Shown here one piece after another: positions 63,375 to 64,000 of a DNA stretch of 64,000 nucleotides (position 1 is the first letter of the stretch; each line of letters begins with the position of its first letter). A program made the position numbers and the translations under genes. The notes below the pieces were generated by a model. That model ran no database searches. It was not told the DNA's origin and worked only from the letters and a program-made list of their open reading frames with translations. Origin of the DNA: Corynebacterium crudilactis (GTDB lineage Bacteria; Actinomycetota; Actinomycetes; Mycobacteriales; Mycobacteriaceae); assembly GCF_001643015.1 (NCBI RefSeq), contig NZ_CP015622.1, positions 1,439,358 through 1,503,357 on the forward strand. Direction: 5' to 3'.

Positions 63375-64000
63375 CTAGAGCCAGTTGTAGCGTGTTGCCT
63401 GGTCGAAAAATTCACGTTCATGAACAGATGCGCTTAAAAATGCACGGGCCGCATCAACGCGCTGCGTGTGGCCTGCGTTTTCTAGTGCACGTTCTAAACG
63501 TGCGATGGCAGCTCGGGTGCCTGCGATAAATTGTTCACCTGAGTAGGTGTTGAGCCATGCGTGATAGGGATGATCTGCATGGTTTTTCTCTGCAAGCATC
63601 AATCCGATTTCCGCATAGAGCCAGTAGCACGGCAATACTGCAGCTACGCCGCAGACGTAATCTTCTGAGTAGGTGCGTGCGATGAGGAAATCGGTATACG
63701 CCATGGTGATGGGTGAGGGGGCGGAAGTGTGGCTACCTGCCATATAGGAGCGGTGAAGTTCGGCTTCCACCACAAGGCATTCTGCAGCACTTTGTGCCCA
63801 TTCCACTTGTGCGATTGATTCCGGGGCGATGGAAGAGAGTCTGGCTAATGCACGTGAATATTGGGCGAGGTATTGAGCATCTTGGTCGATGTAGAAATCG
63901 AACTCAAGACGCCGGAGGGAGCCGTCGCCAAGCATGGTGATGAAGTCTGAGCTGTTGATGCTCGCGATGATATCGCCGCTTGCTTCCCACAGCGCGCGCG
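63375..64000 (-). CDS. tenA: TenA-type thiaminase domain, cut by window end
   Basis: The frame runs to the window edge without a start: LWEASGDIIASINSS...LRRLEFDFYIDQDAQYL leads into the TenA fold, with the active-site cysteine in AAVLPCYWLYAEIG and the Glu in VHEREFFDQA. TenA hydrolyses aminopyrimidine thiamine breakdown products for salvage. In corynebacteria the domain is often fused to ThiD, so this may be the C-terminal half of a larger protein starting beyond the window. Confidence 0.88.
   Translation of the reverse strand, partial: RALWEASGDIIASINSSDFITMLGDGSLRRLEFDFYIDQDAQYLAQYSRALARLSSIAPESIAQVEWAQSAAECLVVEAELHRSYMAGSHTSAPSPITMAYTDFLIARTYSEDYVCGVAAVLPCYWLYAEIGLMLAEKNHADHPYHAWLNTYSGEQFIAGTRAAIARLERALENAGHTQRVDAARAFLSASVHEREFFDQATRYNWL

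Overview
The window comes from a Corynebacterium, most likely the C. glutamicum group. The evidence is gene content and order: steA-steB-pyrG, scpA/scpB-rluB-cmk-der, secA2-odhI-ftsR-DUF151-merR as in mycobacteria and C. glutamicum, a ThiD/TenA-type thiamine salvage end, many 1-4 base start/stop overlaps, GTG/TTG starts and several apparently leaderless genes. No species was confirmed by a search.

Layout. 1-9.8 kb: housekeeping run on the + strand (tlyA, nadK, recN, steA, steB, pyrG, a NUDIX hydrolase, xerD). 10.1-17.9 kb: chromosome segregation and translation/nucleotide genes (ParA-like ATPase, scpA, scpB, rluB, cmk, der) with a GNAT acetyltransferase and a rhodanese inserted. 18.2-27.5 kb: a low-density, decayed accessory island. 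It holds an IS110/Piv-type element whose transposase carries a C-terminal XRE-like helix-turn-helix, two broken helicase genes, a secreted protein with a tiny membrane neighbour, a toxin-antitoxin pair with a frameshifted toxin, a TM2 protein, a small ABC exporter and several small membrane proteins. 27.6-35.6 kb: pentapeptide-repeat and GyrI-like proteins, a methyltransferase, a heterodimeric ABC exporter with complementary ATPase defects, zupT and a cation/proton antiporter. 36.2 kb: tRNA-Pro(GGG). 36.4-43.4 kb: YchJ-like protein, hydrolase-OsmC fusion, secA2, odhI, ftsR, DUF151 nuclease, MerR regulator. 43.5-51 kb: Lrp regulator with a frameshifted LysE-type exporter, a VWA lipidless membrane-anchored protein, a putative DNA glycosylase, two CNNM/CorC proteins, a DEAD-box RNA helicase. 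51.1-58 kb: TetR-OYE-SDR cluster, gnd, thioesterase, methyltransferase, ABC-2 exporter. 58-64 kb: a minus-strand phosphonate-type ABC importer (phnCDE-like) with a HAD phosphatase and an RpiR regulator, then TenA cut by the window end.

How it fits together. The core blocks are standard actinobacterial modules: cell separation (SteA/SteB), CTP supply, chromosome condensation (ScpAB), 2-oxoglutarate dehydrogenase control (OdhI) and accessory secretion (SecA2). The most unusual material lies in 18-28 kb. There the IS110-type recombinase sits between perfect 16-bp inverted repeats and near-terminal 9-bp direct repeats, and has a foldable non-coding leader that could be its bridge RNA. Two ~96-bp long-range palindromic segments also lie nearby. 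At least three genes in the window (small membrane protein, toxin, LysE exporter) are broken by single-base changes in T runs, which are either real decay/phase changes or homopolymer sequencing errors.
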